Assembly (NCBI GenBank): GCA_937901285.1 | Contig: CALCHI010000516.1 | Location: forward strand, 1 to 19,670 | Direction: 5' to 3' | Length of the DNA stretch: 19,670 bases | DNA from: UBA8437 sp003445035 | Lineage (GTDB): Bacteria > Planctomycetota > Planctomycetia > Planctomycetales > Planctomycetaceae | Part shown: positions 8,295 through 15,142 of the stretch, piece after piece | Layout of the letters: each line of letters opens with the position of its first letter | How positions within the stretch are numbered: position 1 is the stretch's first letter | Made by a program: the position numbers and the translations under genes | Notes under the pieces: model-generated | Database searches by the model: none | Seen by the model: only the letters and a program-made list of their open reading frames with translations | What the model was told of the DNA's origin: nothing

Positions 8295-9089
8295 CTAGAT
8301 CGTGGTGGCCATGAAACCGCCGTCGACCACCACGTTCTCGCCCGTCAGAAAACTGCCCGCCCTGGGGCTGGCCAACAACAGAATCGCTCCGGCCAACTCG
8401 TGCGGTTCGCCGAACCGGTCGATCGGCGTGTGCCCCATGATGCTGGCCACGCGTTCCTCGGTCAGGACCTTCCGGTTCTGCTCGGCGGGGAAGAACCCGG
8501 GCGAGAGCGCGTTGACGCGGATTCCGACCGCGGCCCATTCACGGGCCAGGTTCTGGGTCAGGTTGATCACTGCGGCCTTGGTTGCCGAATAGGTGAAGAC
8601 CCTCGAGAGCGCGGTGATGCCCGAGAGGGAGGCGATGTTGACAATCGAACCGCCCTGGCCGTCGGCCAGCATCGCACCGCCGAAGACCTGGCAGCCCAAC
8701 CGCACACCGGTCAGGTTGATCGCCAGGATCTGCTCCCATTCGTCCTCGTCGATCTCCAGGAACGGAGTTGCCGAGTTGATGCCGGCTCCGTTGATCACGA
8801 TGTCGGGACGACGTCCGGCCCCTGAGAGGTTCGAGACAATCGCCTGGAGATCCTCCCGCGACGTGTTGTCGACCGGCTGGAATTCGGCCGATCCCCCGCC
8901 GGCGACAATCGCCTCGGCCCGGGCTCCGCCGCGTTCGGCACTGCGGCCGGCCACAACCACATGGGCCCCCGCGGCCCCCAGCGCGTCGCAGAAAGCCCCA
9001 CCCAACACCCCGGTGCCACCGATCACGACGGCCGTCAGGCCGTCCAGACCAAAGAGATCCTGCAGGTAATCCGCCGTTGAAATCGCCAT
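8295..9089 (-). CDS. Short-chain dehydrogenase/reductase (SDR family oxidoreductase)
   Basis: A 264-residue classical SDR, the usual length. The NAD(P)-binding GGTGVLGG is at 24-31 and NGAG at 100-103. The catalytic set is Asn124, Ser154 or Ser156, Tyr167 and Lys171 (YSATK), followed by the NALSPGFF segment and the C-terminal GENVVVDGGF. It reversibly oxidises an alcohol or sugar using NAD(P). Overall it resembles the gluconate 5-dehydrogenase / D-mannonate oxidoreductase-like SDRs seen in planctomycetes, but the substrate cannot be read from sequence. Arg49 in the GRS segment after strand 2 hints at NADP use, weakly. A GGGGAG lies 11 nt before the ATG. It sits between mqnD (71 nt gap) and nadB (61 nt gap) on the same strand, so they may be co-transcribed. 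Confidence 0.92.
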   Translation of the reverse strand: MAISTADYLQDLFGLDGLTAVVIGGTGVLGGAFCDALGAAGAHVVVAGRSAERGGARAEAIVAGGGSAEFQPVDNTSREDLQAIVSNLSGAGRRPDIVINGAGINSATPFLEIDEDEWEQILAINLTGVRLGCQVFGGAMLADGQGGSIVNIASLSGITALSRVFTYSATKAAVINLTQNLAREWAAVGIRVNALSPGFFPAEQNRKVLTEERVASIMGHTPIDRFGEPHELAGAILLLASPRAGSFLTGENVVVDGGFMATTI

Positions 9090-9160
9090 CGCTGTGCTTG
9101 CTCCCCGGGAAGATCGCCGCCGGGCGGCTCGAATCGAATGTGGTCACCCACAGCAAGGAC

Positions 9161-10009
9161 CTAGCCGTCGATGAACTCGGGCTCGATCCTCTCCGGGATC
9201 ACGCCCGCCTCGTGGCCGCGAGCCAGCAACACCCGCACCGCCTCCCGGCCCCGCTCACCGAAGTCCAGTGTCCAGTCATTGACGTACATGCCCACGAAAG
9301 TGTCCGCTTTCTGGTGGTCGAGATCGCGGCCGTACTGCAGGGCGTAGGCCAGGGCCTCGTCGCGATGCTCCAGCCCGTACTCGATGCTCCGCTTCAGGTA
9401 CGTCGTCACCTCCTGCATCACCTCCAACCCCAGGTCCTTGCGAATCGCGTTGGCACCCAGCGGCAGCGGCAAACCCGTTTCCTGCATCCACCATTTGCCC
9501 ATATCGACAACCAGGTGCAGGCCCTGATCTCCGTAGGTCAACTGCCCCTCGTGGATGATCAAACCCGCATCGGCCTCCCCCGCCTCAACGATGTCCAGCA
9601 ATCGATCAAACGGGTGTACCTCGTACTCGAAGTCGTCCCCGAGCAGCAATTTCAGCGACAGGAAGGCGGTCGTCAGCGTCCCCGGCACCGCGATCTTCTT
9701 GCCCCGCAGGTCATCGATCGACCAGGGCTCCCGTGCGACCACCATCGGACCGTAATCGTCTCCCATGCTCGCCCCGCAACTGCAGATGGCGTAGATATCC
9801 GTCAGGTGCGCGTATCCGTGCAGGCTGACGGCGGTCAGTTCCAATTCCCCCTTGAACGCCCGGTGATTGAGCGTTTCGATGTCGACCAGTTCGTGGGTGA
9901 ACCGGTAACGGCCGGTGTCGATGCAGTCGTTGGCCAACGCGTGGAACATGAAGGCGTCGTCGGGGTCGGGACTGTGTCCAACCTGGATCGTGATCGTCTC
10001 GTCGCTCAT
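9161..10009 (-). CDS. mqnD: MqnD-type 1,4-dihydroxy-6-naphthoate synthase (menaquinone, futalosine pathway)
   Basis: This 282-residue protein has the periplasmic-binding-protein-like fold of the MqnA/MqnD family. MqnD turns cyclic dehypoxanthine futalosine into 1,4-dihydroxy-6-naphthoate, in the cytosol. The N-terminal GHSPDPDDAFMFHAL (11-25) corresponds to the family's SPCPNDTFIF motif, with Asp for Cys-Pro-Asn positions. LIIHEGQLTY carries His153, matching the proposed catalytic histidine of MqnD; GPMVVARE and LPLGANAI fit the substrate-binding lobes. I chose the ATG at 10009 (MSDETITIQVGHSP). The frame stays open to 10138, but that extension lacks family resemblance and runs through the divergent promoter region. 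The Shine-Dalgarno site (GGCGAG) is close and weak. MqnA and the other pathway genes are not here. MqnA or a general ABC substrate-binding protein is less likely, given the SPDPDDAF motif and lack of a signal peptide. Confidence 0.85.
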   Translation of the reverse strand: MSDETITIQVGHSPDPDDAFMFHALANDCIDTGRYRFTHELVDIETLNHRAFKGELELTAVSLHGYAHLTDIYAICSCGASMGDDYGPMVVAREPWSIDDLRGKKIAVPGTLTTAFLSLKLLLGDDFEYEVHPFDRLLDIVEAGEADAGLIIHEGQLTYGDQGLHLVVDMGKWWMQETGLPLPLGANAIRKDLGLEVMQEVTTYLKRSIEYGLEHRDEALAYALQYGRDLDHQKADTFVGMYVNDWTLDFGERGREAVRVLLARGHEAGVIPERIEPEFIDG

Positions 10010-10110
10010 CTTCTCGCCGTTTTTCTGCACAAAGGAACTGCCGGGGGCGCTGCTGGAACACCCGCTCGGATCGAGCCGAAACCACATTTCCGGCGGTCGG
10101 GCAAAGCCGT

Positions 10111-10143
10111 TTGCCATGGTAGGCCAATGCACTACCATTGGCC
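10111..10143 (+). promoter_or_regulatory. Candidate promoter overlapped by two inverted repeats, mqnD/ABC-F divergent region
   Basis: TTGCCA (10111-10116), 16 bases, then TACCAT (10133-10138) could be a -35/-10 pair for the ABC-F gene. Two overlapping inverted repeats cover it: ATGGTAG (10116-10122) with CTACCAT (10132-10138), and GGCCAATG (10122-10129) with CATTGGCC (10136-10143). As DNA they could form an operator over the -10 box. As RNA they would be mutually exclusive hairpins. Promoter quality is modest. Confidence 0.35.
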
Positions 10144-10175
10144 ACCTTCCCCCCGTCCAGGGTCAGATGACACTG

Positions 10176-12077
10176 ATGATCCTGCTCTCCGCCCGAGATC
10201 TGACACGCCAGTTCGACGCCGAACCGGTCTTTGCCGGGCTCGGCCTGGAGATCCGTGCGGGCGACCGCGTCGGCCTGGTCGGGCCCAACGGCAGCGGCAA
10301 GACGACCCTGCTGAACATTCTCGCCGGACTCGATGAGCCCGACACCGGCGTGATCGACACACCACGAACGGTACGAGTCGGTCTGCTTGAACAACAGCCC
10401 AACCTCGCCGACGAACGTTCCCTGTGGGACGAAGCCGCCGGCGGACTCCAGTGGCTCTACGAACTGCAGCGAGAGTCCGAAACGCTGGCCGAACAGATCG
10501 GCCAGGAATCCTCGAAGACACTGCTGACGCGTTACGACACCGTACACGCCACGCTCGAACAGCACTCCGGATTCCAGATCGACCACCGTGTCGCGGAGGT
10601 TCTCGAAGGACTGGGCTTCGAAGCCGTCGACTTCCATCGCCCGTTGACAACGTTCAGCGGAGGCCAGCAGGCCCGGGCCTCCCTGGCCCGGTTGCTGCTG
10701 ACCGATCCCGACGTGATGCTGCTCGACGAACCCACCAACCATCTCGACATCGCCGCCACCGAATGGCTCGAGTCATTCCTGGTTCGGGCACGTCCGGCCA
10801 TGATCCTGGTCAGCCACGACCGCTTCTTTCTCGACAAGGTCGTCACGCGCGTCCTCGAACTCCGTCCCGACCGGCTCGACTCCTACTCGGGCAATTTCAG
10901 TGCCTACCGCCGTCAACGGTCCGAACGCCAGGAACGGCTCGGCAAACAGGCCCGGAAGCAACAGGACTTCGTCGCACGGACCGAGGACTTCATTCGTCGG
11001 AACCAGTACGGGCAGAAGCACAAGCAGGCCGCAGACCGCATTCGGAAACTCGAACGTCTCGGCGACATCGAACAGATCGACAATTTCTCCGTACCACCAA
11101 TGACCTTCGGGGAACCCGCCCGCAGCGGCGAAATCGTGATCGAGGCGATCGAGATCTCCAAGGGTTTTGCCGAACCCCTGTTCGAGGACCTGACGCTGAG
11201 AGTCGAACGGGGACAGCGACTGGGGATCCTCGGACCCAACGGCAGTGGCAAAACCACGCTGCTGAAAACGCTGCTGGGCGATCTCCAGCCCGACCAGGGC
11301 AGCGTGCGGCTGGGCCACAATGTCGAGCCCGCCTATTTTGACCAGGGGATTGACCAGATCCCGGATGACCTGGACCTGGTCGAGGCGGTCCGACCACCGA
11401 ACAACCCCGATGTCACACCCGGCCAACTCCGCAACCTGCTGGCCCGCTTCGGACTCACAGGCGACATCGTCCTGCAGCATTTCGGCCACTGCAGTGGAGG
11501 AGAACAAAGCAAGACCGCACTGGCCCGGCTGGCGGCACTCAACGCCAACCTGTTGATTCTCGACGAACCCACCAATCACCTCGACCTGTGGGCCCGGGAC
11601 GGCCTGGAACGGGCGTTGTGCGAATTTGCCGGCACCGTGCTGTTCGTCACGCACGACCGCTTCTTCATCGACCAGATCGCCACACACGTTCTCGTCATTG
11701 AGGAAGACCGATGTCGGATCTACGACGGAAACTATTCGCAGTATCTCGCGTTCCATGAAAACAACGAAGCGGACACCTCACAGCCGCAGCCCGTGGCATC
11801 AAACCCAACTGCCTCCAATGCCCGTCCGGTTCTCGAACCAGCCGAAACCGACATCTCGCAACGCACCCGCCAGTTCCCGTATCGAAAGGCCGTCGAGATC
11901 GAGGCGGAAATCTCAGAGGCGGAACTGCGCAAGGAGGAACTCGAAGAACAGATGGCCGACCCCGATATTCACCGCGACACCGACCGGATGACCCAGTTGG
12001 TGGGCAGCTACGAGATCGTTCAGGACGAACTGGAGATGCTGATGGCACACTGGGAAGAGTCCATCGAGCTGAATTGA
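10176..12077 (+). CDS. ABC-F family ATP-binding protein (translation-associated, Uup-like)
   Basis: A 633-residue protein with two ABC domains in tandem and no membrane segments, typical of ABC-F proteins that bind ribosomes. Domain 1 has Walker A GPNGSGKT (36-43), signature SGGQQ (161-165), Walker B MLLDEPTNHLD with Glu185, and the SHDRFF switch (His214). A charged linker (about 243-300) follows, in the place of the P-site tRNA-interaction motif. Domain 2 has Walker A GPNGSGKT (353-360), signature CSGGEQ (439-444) and ILDEPTNHLD with Glu464. The C-terminal 75 residues form a charged coiled coil like the Uup C-terminal domain. A housekeeping role is likelier than antibiotic protection, but sequence alone does not settle it. 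The start is either ATG 10167 or ATG 10176; I chose 10176 (MILLSARDL) because it fits the family. The AGGG at 10159-10162 does not decide between them. Confidence 0.93.
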   Translation: MILLSARDLTRQFDAEPVFAGLGLEIRAGDRVGLVGPNGSGKTTLLNILAGLDEPDTGVIDTPRTVRVGLLEQQPNLADERSLWDEAAGGLQWLYELQRESETLAEQIGQESSKTLLTRYDTVHATLEQHSGFQIDHRVAEVLEGLGFEAVDFHRPLTTFSGGQQARASLARLLLTDPDVMLLDEPTNHLDIAATEWLESFLVRARPAMILVSHDRFFLDKVVTRVLELRPDRLDSYSGNFSAYRRQRSERQERLGKQARKQQDFVARTEDFIRRNQYGQKHKQAADRIRKLERLGDIEQIDNFSVPPMTFGEPARSGEIVIEAIEISKGFAEPLFEDLTLRVERGQRLGILGPNGSGKTTLLKTLLGDLQPDQGSVRLGHNVEPAYFDQGIDQIPDDLDLVEAVRPPNNPDVTPGQLRNLLARFGLTGDIVLQHFGHCSGGEQSKTALARLAALNANLLILDEPTNHLDLWARDGLERALCEFAGTVLFVTHDRFFIDQIATHVLVIEEDRCRIYDGNYSQYLAFHENNEADTSQPQPVASNPTASNARPVLEPAETDISQRTRQFPYRKAVEIEAEISEAELRKEELEEQMADPDIHRDTDRMTQLVGSYEIVQDELEMLMAHWEESIELN

Positions 12078-12093
12078 CCAGGTCGTGAACATC

Positions 12094-12135
12094 CAGGCAG
12101 CCCGGCAATCCCTCCCTGGATCACCGGGCTGCCTG
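12094..12135 (+). terminator. 12-bp hairpin downstream of the ABC-F gene
   Basis: CAGGCAGCCCGG (12094-12105) and CCGGGCTGCCTG (12124-12135) form a perfect 12-bp stem with an 18-nt loop, 16 nt after the ABC-F stop. No T-tract follows on either strand, so it is not a textbook intrinsic terminator. It may end or protect the transcripts of the two convergent genes (ABC-F and the small gene ending at 12289). From 12136 to 12288 I see no gene. Confidence 0.5.
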
Positions 12136-12288
12136 CCATTGGGGGCTGGGTGGGCTGTCGGGGCCATCGATGAACTGGCCGCGTGACCCGGAACGGTCCT
12201 GGAACCGGCCACCGGCCTCCGGGGAGTTCCTCCATCCTCCAGCCCCGTCCCGACAGCCACACCCGAATCGGTTTCGCGAACCGAAGGC

Positions 12289-12789
12289 TCAGGAGGCCAT
12301 TCGGTCCGCCGGCGGTCTCGGCGTTGTGAACATCAGGCAGATTCGCGTCCGCCGGGGACACTTCGGATCGCACATCGCGACAACGAACAACTGCCCTCCG
12401 GGTGACGGCTTTCGGTTGCCCGGGGCCCGGCCGAACACCACAACAACCGGGACCTGTCCAACCCGATGGGCCACCCGACCAGAGAAACGCCAGATGGCCT
12501 CACCGGAACGACGCACCACCATCGGTCGCATCCGCAAAGGCAACTGGAACGCCAGCACATCGGTCCCGGCGCACTCACGCTGCATCCTCTTCAACAACGG
12601 ATCGTTGGTCTTGCACGTCATCTTCTGACGTACCGCCTGACGCACCGCCAGGACTTCGCGAGGCAACGTGTCGGCCCCGGCGCCCTCAACCGGTGACTCG
12701 ACCATCCGGTCGGCGACGATCCAGCACACCGTCATCGTGACTCCTGAAATCCACCACCTTGATCGGCTTGTCCATCCCTGGTTACTCAT
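12289..12789 (-). CDS. Small signal-anchored protein, function unknown
   Basis: Family not recognised. The 166-residue product starts with a basic segment (MSNQGWTSRSR), then a hydrophobic stretch WWISGVTMTVCWIVA (12-26), a probable signal peptide or anchor, so the rest is likely outside the cytoplasm. Five cysteines lie beyond the anchor: Cys59 (TCK), Cys73 (REC) and a cluster MCDPKCPRRTRIC near the C-terminus, possibly forming disulfides. The tail is basic and Pro-rich. The start is chosen at 12789 because a near-perfect AAGGAGG sits 8 nt upstream; the frame is open to 12825, but that start has no such site. It lies 57 nt downstream of the LEPR-XLL gene on the same strand, so they are probably co-transcribed. 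Confidence 0.7.
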   Translation of the reverse strand: MSNQGWTSRSRWWISGVTMTVCWIVADRMVESPVEGAGADTLPREVLAVRQAVRQKMTCKTNDPLLKRMQRECAGTDVLAFQLPLRMRPMVVRRSGEAIWRFSGRVAHRVGQVPVVVVFGRAPGNRKPSPGGQLFVVAMCDPKCPRRTRICLMFTTPRPPADRMAS

Positions 12790-12846
12790 CGGCCATTCCT
12801 CCTTCTTCTCCGGCCCGCGGACCACCTGTTCAGACCCGAATGTCCG

Positions 12847-13902
12847 TCACGACACCGGCCGATCGTGGAACGATTCGGAGACCCCCGACAATCTCACGTC
12901 CCGCGACAGGTCGTCACGGCTTCCGTCCGGATTCCGGCCGTCCTCGGGCACCCCGGAGACCGTTCGGCTCGCACGACCACCGCCTCGGCCGCCACGCCCT
13001 TCGGTGGATCTCGAACTCGATCCGCTTTCGGTTTGTCCCGTAGAGGTGTTCCCCGACGGATTCCCCGACGAGATACCCCCGGTGGGAGCCTTGTCCTGGA
13101 CCGAGTCGAACAGGGAAGACCCCGCGGGAGTGGAACCGAGGTATCCGGCTTCCCGGTGGATCCATCGTCGATCATCCCGAATGAAGTCGTTGTAGAGATC
13201 CCCCTCGGGGAACTGGAAATCATCGTCGTTGATCACGTTGGATCCCCCCGACCACTTGCTGAGCAGGTCCCACTCCTTCAGGACGTAACCGACGTTTTGC
13301 GAGCAATTGTCGTCGAAGAGACTGAAGTCGTCGTCGTTCTGCCACTTATGATCCAGGTACTGTCGAATTTCACGGAACTGCTGTTCGGTCACCGGGACCC
13401 GCGAAACAAAAACCCGGAAACCAGAATGGGCCTCATCTCGAAGGTAGACGTCCAACGAGCGACGCTGGAACGCCGAATCGTCAAACCCGCCGTTGCCGGC
13501 CCCGGTGGCGTGCTGACCGTAAACGGTGGTGCTGTTGCCATCGGTCAGGGCGATGTCCGCGTGACCGATCCGGAAGGGTCCCGAATCGATAAAAACCAGG
13601 ACCTCGACGTACCTCTGTTGCTGGGCAGTCGCGGCACCACCACGAACCGGAATGGCCCGTTTCGCCTCCCGGTCAACCGGGACTCGCGATTCGCCCCTGG
13701 CAATCGGCGAGTCAGCCGGACCAGCTACGCCGCCAACTTCGGCAAACGGCATTGCCGAAAGCAGAGTTCGGCACTCAAGCGTTTCACCGTATCCAGGCCA
13801 CGACTTGCGACGCCGCGGCCGCCGGGCCCGTTTCCAGGGTGCCGAGGTGAACCACCTGGCGGAAAGTGTTCGTGTCGACCTGTTGCGAGTTCTCCATCCC
13901 AT
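12847..13902 (-). CDS. LEPR-XLL-type secreted protein with papain-like (NlpC/P60 or DUF4105-like) domain
   Basis: This is a 351-residue protein. The Arg-rich start leads into LECRTLLSA (42-50), a variant of the LEPR-XLL motif at the N-terminus of planctomycete exported proteins, with Cys for Pro. The core (about 95-225) has strands YVEVLVFIDSG, then GHADIAL with His114 and Asp116, YGQHATG, and LFDDNCSQNVGYVLKEW with Asn199-Cys200. A GHxxI...YG...NC pattern is typical of permuted papain-like families such as NlpC/P60 relatives and DUF4105, suggesting a Cys-His amidase or peptidase acting outside the cytoplasm. The last 80 or so residues are Ser/Gly/Arg-rich and probably disordered. ATG 13902 has AAGGGGG 6 nt upstream; an in-frame ATG (13908) and GTG (13947) are weaker choices. 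It probably leads an operon with the small gene at 12289-12789. Hydrolase activity is inferred. Confidence 0.75.
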   Translation of the reverse strand: MGWRTRNRSTRTLSARWFTSAPWKRARRPRRRKSWPGYGETLECRTLLSAMPFAEVGGVAGPADSPIARGESRVPVDREAKRAIPVRGGAATAQQQRYVEVLVFIDSGPFRIGHADIALTDGNSTTVYGQHATGAGNGGFDDSAFQRRSLDVYLRDEAHSGFRVFVSRVPVTEQQFREIRQYLDHKWQNDDDFSLFDDNCSQNVGYVLKEWDLLSKWSGGSNVINDDDFQFPEGDLYNDFIRDDRRWIHREAGYLGSTPAGSSLFDSVQDKAPTGGISSGNPSGNTSTGQTESGSSSRSTEGRGGRGGGRASRTVSGVPEDGRNPDGSRDDLSRDVRLSGVSESFHDRPVS

Positions 13903-14037
13903 CGTCATCCCCCTTTTCCATCTCGGGGTCAGGTGATGACGGGCCACGGACGGGCTGCGGGATCTCTCGCCTGGTCAAACGGATGTCGCGAAACTGTGGA
14001 GAGAGAGTCCCTGGCTCGTTCGCGGCCCGCCGTGTCA

Positions 14038-14056
14038 GATCGGGTCCTTCCCGATC
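14038..14056. promoter_or_regulatory. Perfect 7-bp hairpin in the upstream region of the LEPR-XLL gene
   Basis: GATCGGG-TCCTT-CCCGATC is a perfect inverted repeat with a 5-nt loop, about 136 nt before the start at 13902. Further upstream on the minus strand, TTGTGC (14093-14098), 18 bases and TAGTGT (14069-14074) could be a weak promoter, which would put the hairpin in the leader RNA. Role unknown. Confidence 0.3.
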
Positions 14057-14150
14057 CCGATACGAACGACACTAGAAACCCGAGGTGAGGGGGCACAAGA
14101 ACTTAACACCCCATCATCAAAAAAAGACGACATTGGGAGTGAGGCGAGAA

Positions 14151-14173
14151 CACACGGTCTGGCCGGCCGTGTG
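14151..14173 (-). terminator. Possible terminator hairpin after the small membrane protein gene
   Basis: CACACGG (14151-14157) and CCGTGTG (14167-14173) form a 7-bp stem with a 9-nt loop, 18 nt past the stop of the gene ending at 14192. A run of seven T on the minus strand (14119-14125) is 25 nt further on, too far for a classic intrinsic terminator. Confidence 0.3.
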
Positions 14174-14191
14174 AGACAACTCGGACGACGC

Positions 14192-14575
14192 TCACGGCCC
14201 AGCAGGAGGATCTTCGGTAGCCCGATCGTCTTGCTGCAAAGGAGGTTGTGGAGACGCGTCGAGCGGGCCCGAGGGCGGATCGGGACGCGTGGCCAGTTGC
14301 CGATCAAGCCGGCGGCCCCAGACCACGTAGTGGAAGGACAGGTAGCCACCTCCCAGCACAATCGCAGCCAGGAACGCGAAGATCAGCAGTTGGTTGAAAA
14401 CCAGGGCCAGGATCGCCATCAATCCACCGGCGACCAGCACCAGGCCCATCAACGCGACCATGGTGGCCATGTCACGGGCCCGCTTTTCTCGCGGACCGAC
14501 CGGCCCGGTCGACTCGGCCGCCGGCAACAGGTCTTCGGGCGTCAGGCGGGCGGGCGATTGTTCCTCGGACATCAT
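14192..14575 (-). CDS. Small membrane protein with two transmembrane helices
   Basis: A 127-residue protein of unknown family. Its N-terminus (about 35 residues) is acidic and Pro-rich; a basic REKRARD turn follows. Two hydrophobic helices come next, MATMVALMGLVLVAGGLMAIL (about 36-56) and LLIFAFLAAIVLGGGYLSFHYV (about 63-84), then a basic VWGRRLDRQ and a Pro/Gln-rich tail. By the positive-inside rule both ends are likely cytoplasmic, a hairpin topology. Its ATG overlaps the stop of the SRPBCC gene in an ATGA (14572-14575), so translation is probably coupled; a second in-frame ATG follows at once. The coupling suggests a shared task with the SRPBCC protein, but no function is visible. Confidence 0.75.
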   Translation of the reverse strand: MMSEEQSPARLTPEDLLPAAESTGPVGPREKRARDMATMVALMGLVLVAGGLMAILALVFNQLLIFAFLAAIVLGGGYLSFHYVVWGRRLDRQLATRPDPPSGPLDASPQPPLQQDDRATEDPPAGP

Positions 14576-15021
14576 TTCGCTTCCAACAGTTCCCGCAGCC
14601 GGCGGTGCCTGTGAGCGAATCCGCTGGTGAGCGAGGCTTCGATCCGTGCGGCGGTCAACAACAGGCCGGCGAGGCCGGCCGGTGGTTCGAAATTCACCTC
14701 CTCGATCAACTCGACCAACTCCTCGCCTGGGATGATCGTCCGCTGGTGCACCCAGGCACCCAGTGGACCGTTCGTCATCGTCTCGGTGAACGACACGGGC
14801 TCGTCGAACGCGGTGACCTCGTAGGTCAGCCTCTGCGTGGGGCCGAACCCGTCAAGATCAACGACCAGTTCGCTGCCGAGTTCGAGTCGCTCGGGGCTTT
14901 CGATCACTTCCAGGGGCGTTGCCGGCGGCATGATGCCGGCCAGGTGAGCCGGGTGAACGATGTAGTCGAAAAGTTGCTCGGCTGTTGTGGCCAGGGCGAC
15001 TCGAGCTTCGAACGTGGGCAT
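14572..15021 (-). CDS. SRPBCC (START/Bet v 1-like) family protein
   Basis: A 149-residue protein with the sequence pattern of the SRPBCC ligand-binding fold: FEARVALATTAEQLFDYIVHPAHLAGIMPP at the start, VIESPERLELGSELVVDL, a strand with FTETMTNGPLGAW, then HQRTIIPGEELVELIEEVNFE and a C-terminal helix. These proteins hold hydrophobic small molecules in a helix-grip cavity, and some annotated relatives are called cell division inhibitors or coenzyme Q-binding proteins; no specific ligand can be named here. I chose ATG 15021, where the family pattern begins (MPTFEARVAL). The frame is open to 15213, but the extra 64 residues have low-quality composition and would overlap miaA. No clear Shine-Dalgarno precedes 15021. 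It is divergent from miaA and coupled to the membrane protein gene downstream. Confidence 0.82.
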   Translation of the reverse strand: MPTFEARVALATTAEQLFDYIVHPAHLAGIMPPATPLEVIESPERLELGSELVVDLDGFGPTQRLTYEVTAFDEPVSFTETMTNGPLGAWVHQRTIIPGEELVELIEEVNFEPPAGLAGLLLTAARIEASLTSGFAHRHRRLRELLEAK

Positions 15022-15142
15022 GCCAATTCTGGTCGGCTGGGGCAGGGATCGCCGCCGATGGTCAACCGACGACGGCGCTGCGAACATGGTAGGAGGAACA
15101 CCGACCCGGTGAAAGGCGCTGCAGCCGACGACGGAACTCGCG

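Noticed and set aside
10010..10138. N-terminal extension of mqnD to the start at 10138
   Set aside because: The extra 43 residues lack family similarity and cover the divergent promoter region; the MqnD pattern begins right after the ATG at 10009.
12020..12373. A 117-codon minus-strand frame between the ABC-F gene and the small anchored protein
   Set aside because: It overlaps the ABC-F 3' end and the hairpin, has Pro/Arg/Gly-rich composition, and shows no domain or ribosome site.
12865..14088. A 407-codon open frame on the plus strand opposite the LEPR-XLL gene
   Set aside because: The composition is Arg/Pro-rich without domains, while the minus strand shows LEPR-XLL and papain-like motifs with a good Shine-Dalgarno site.
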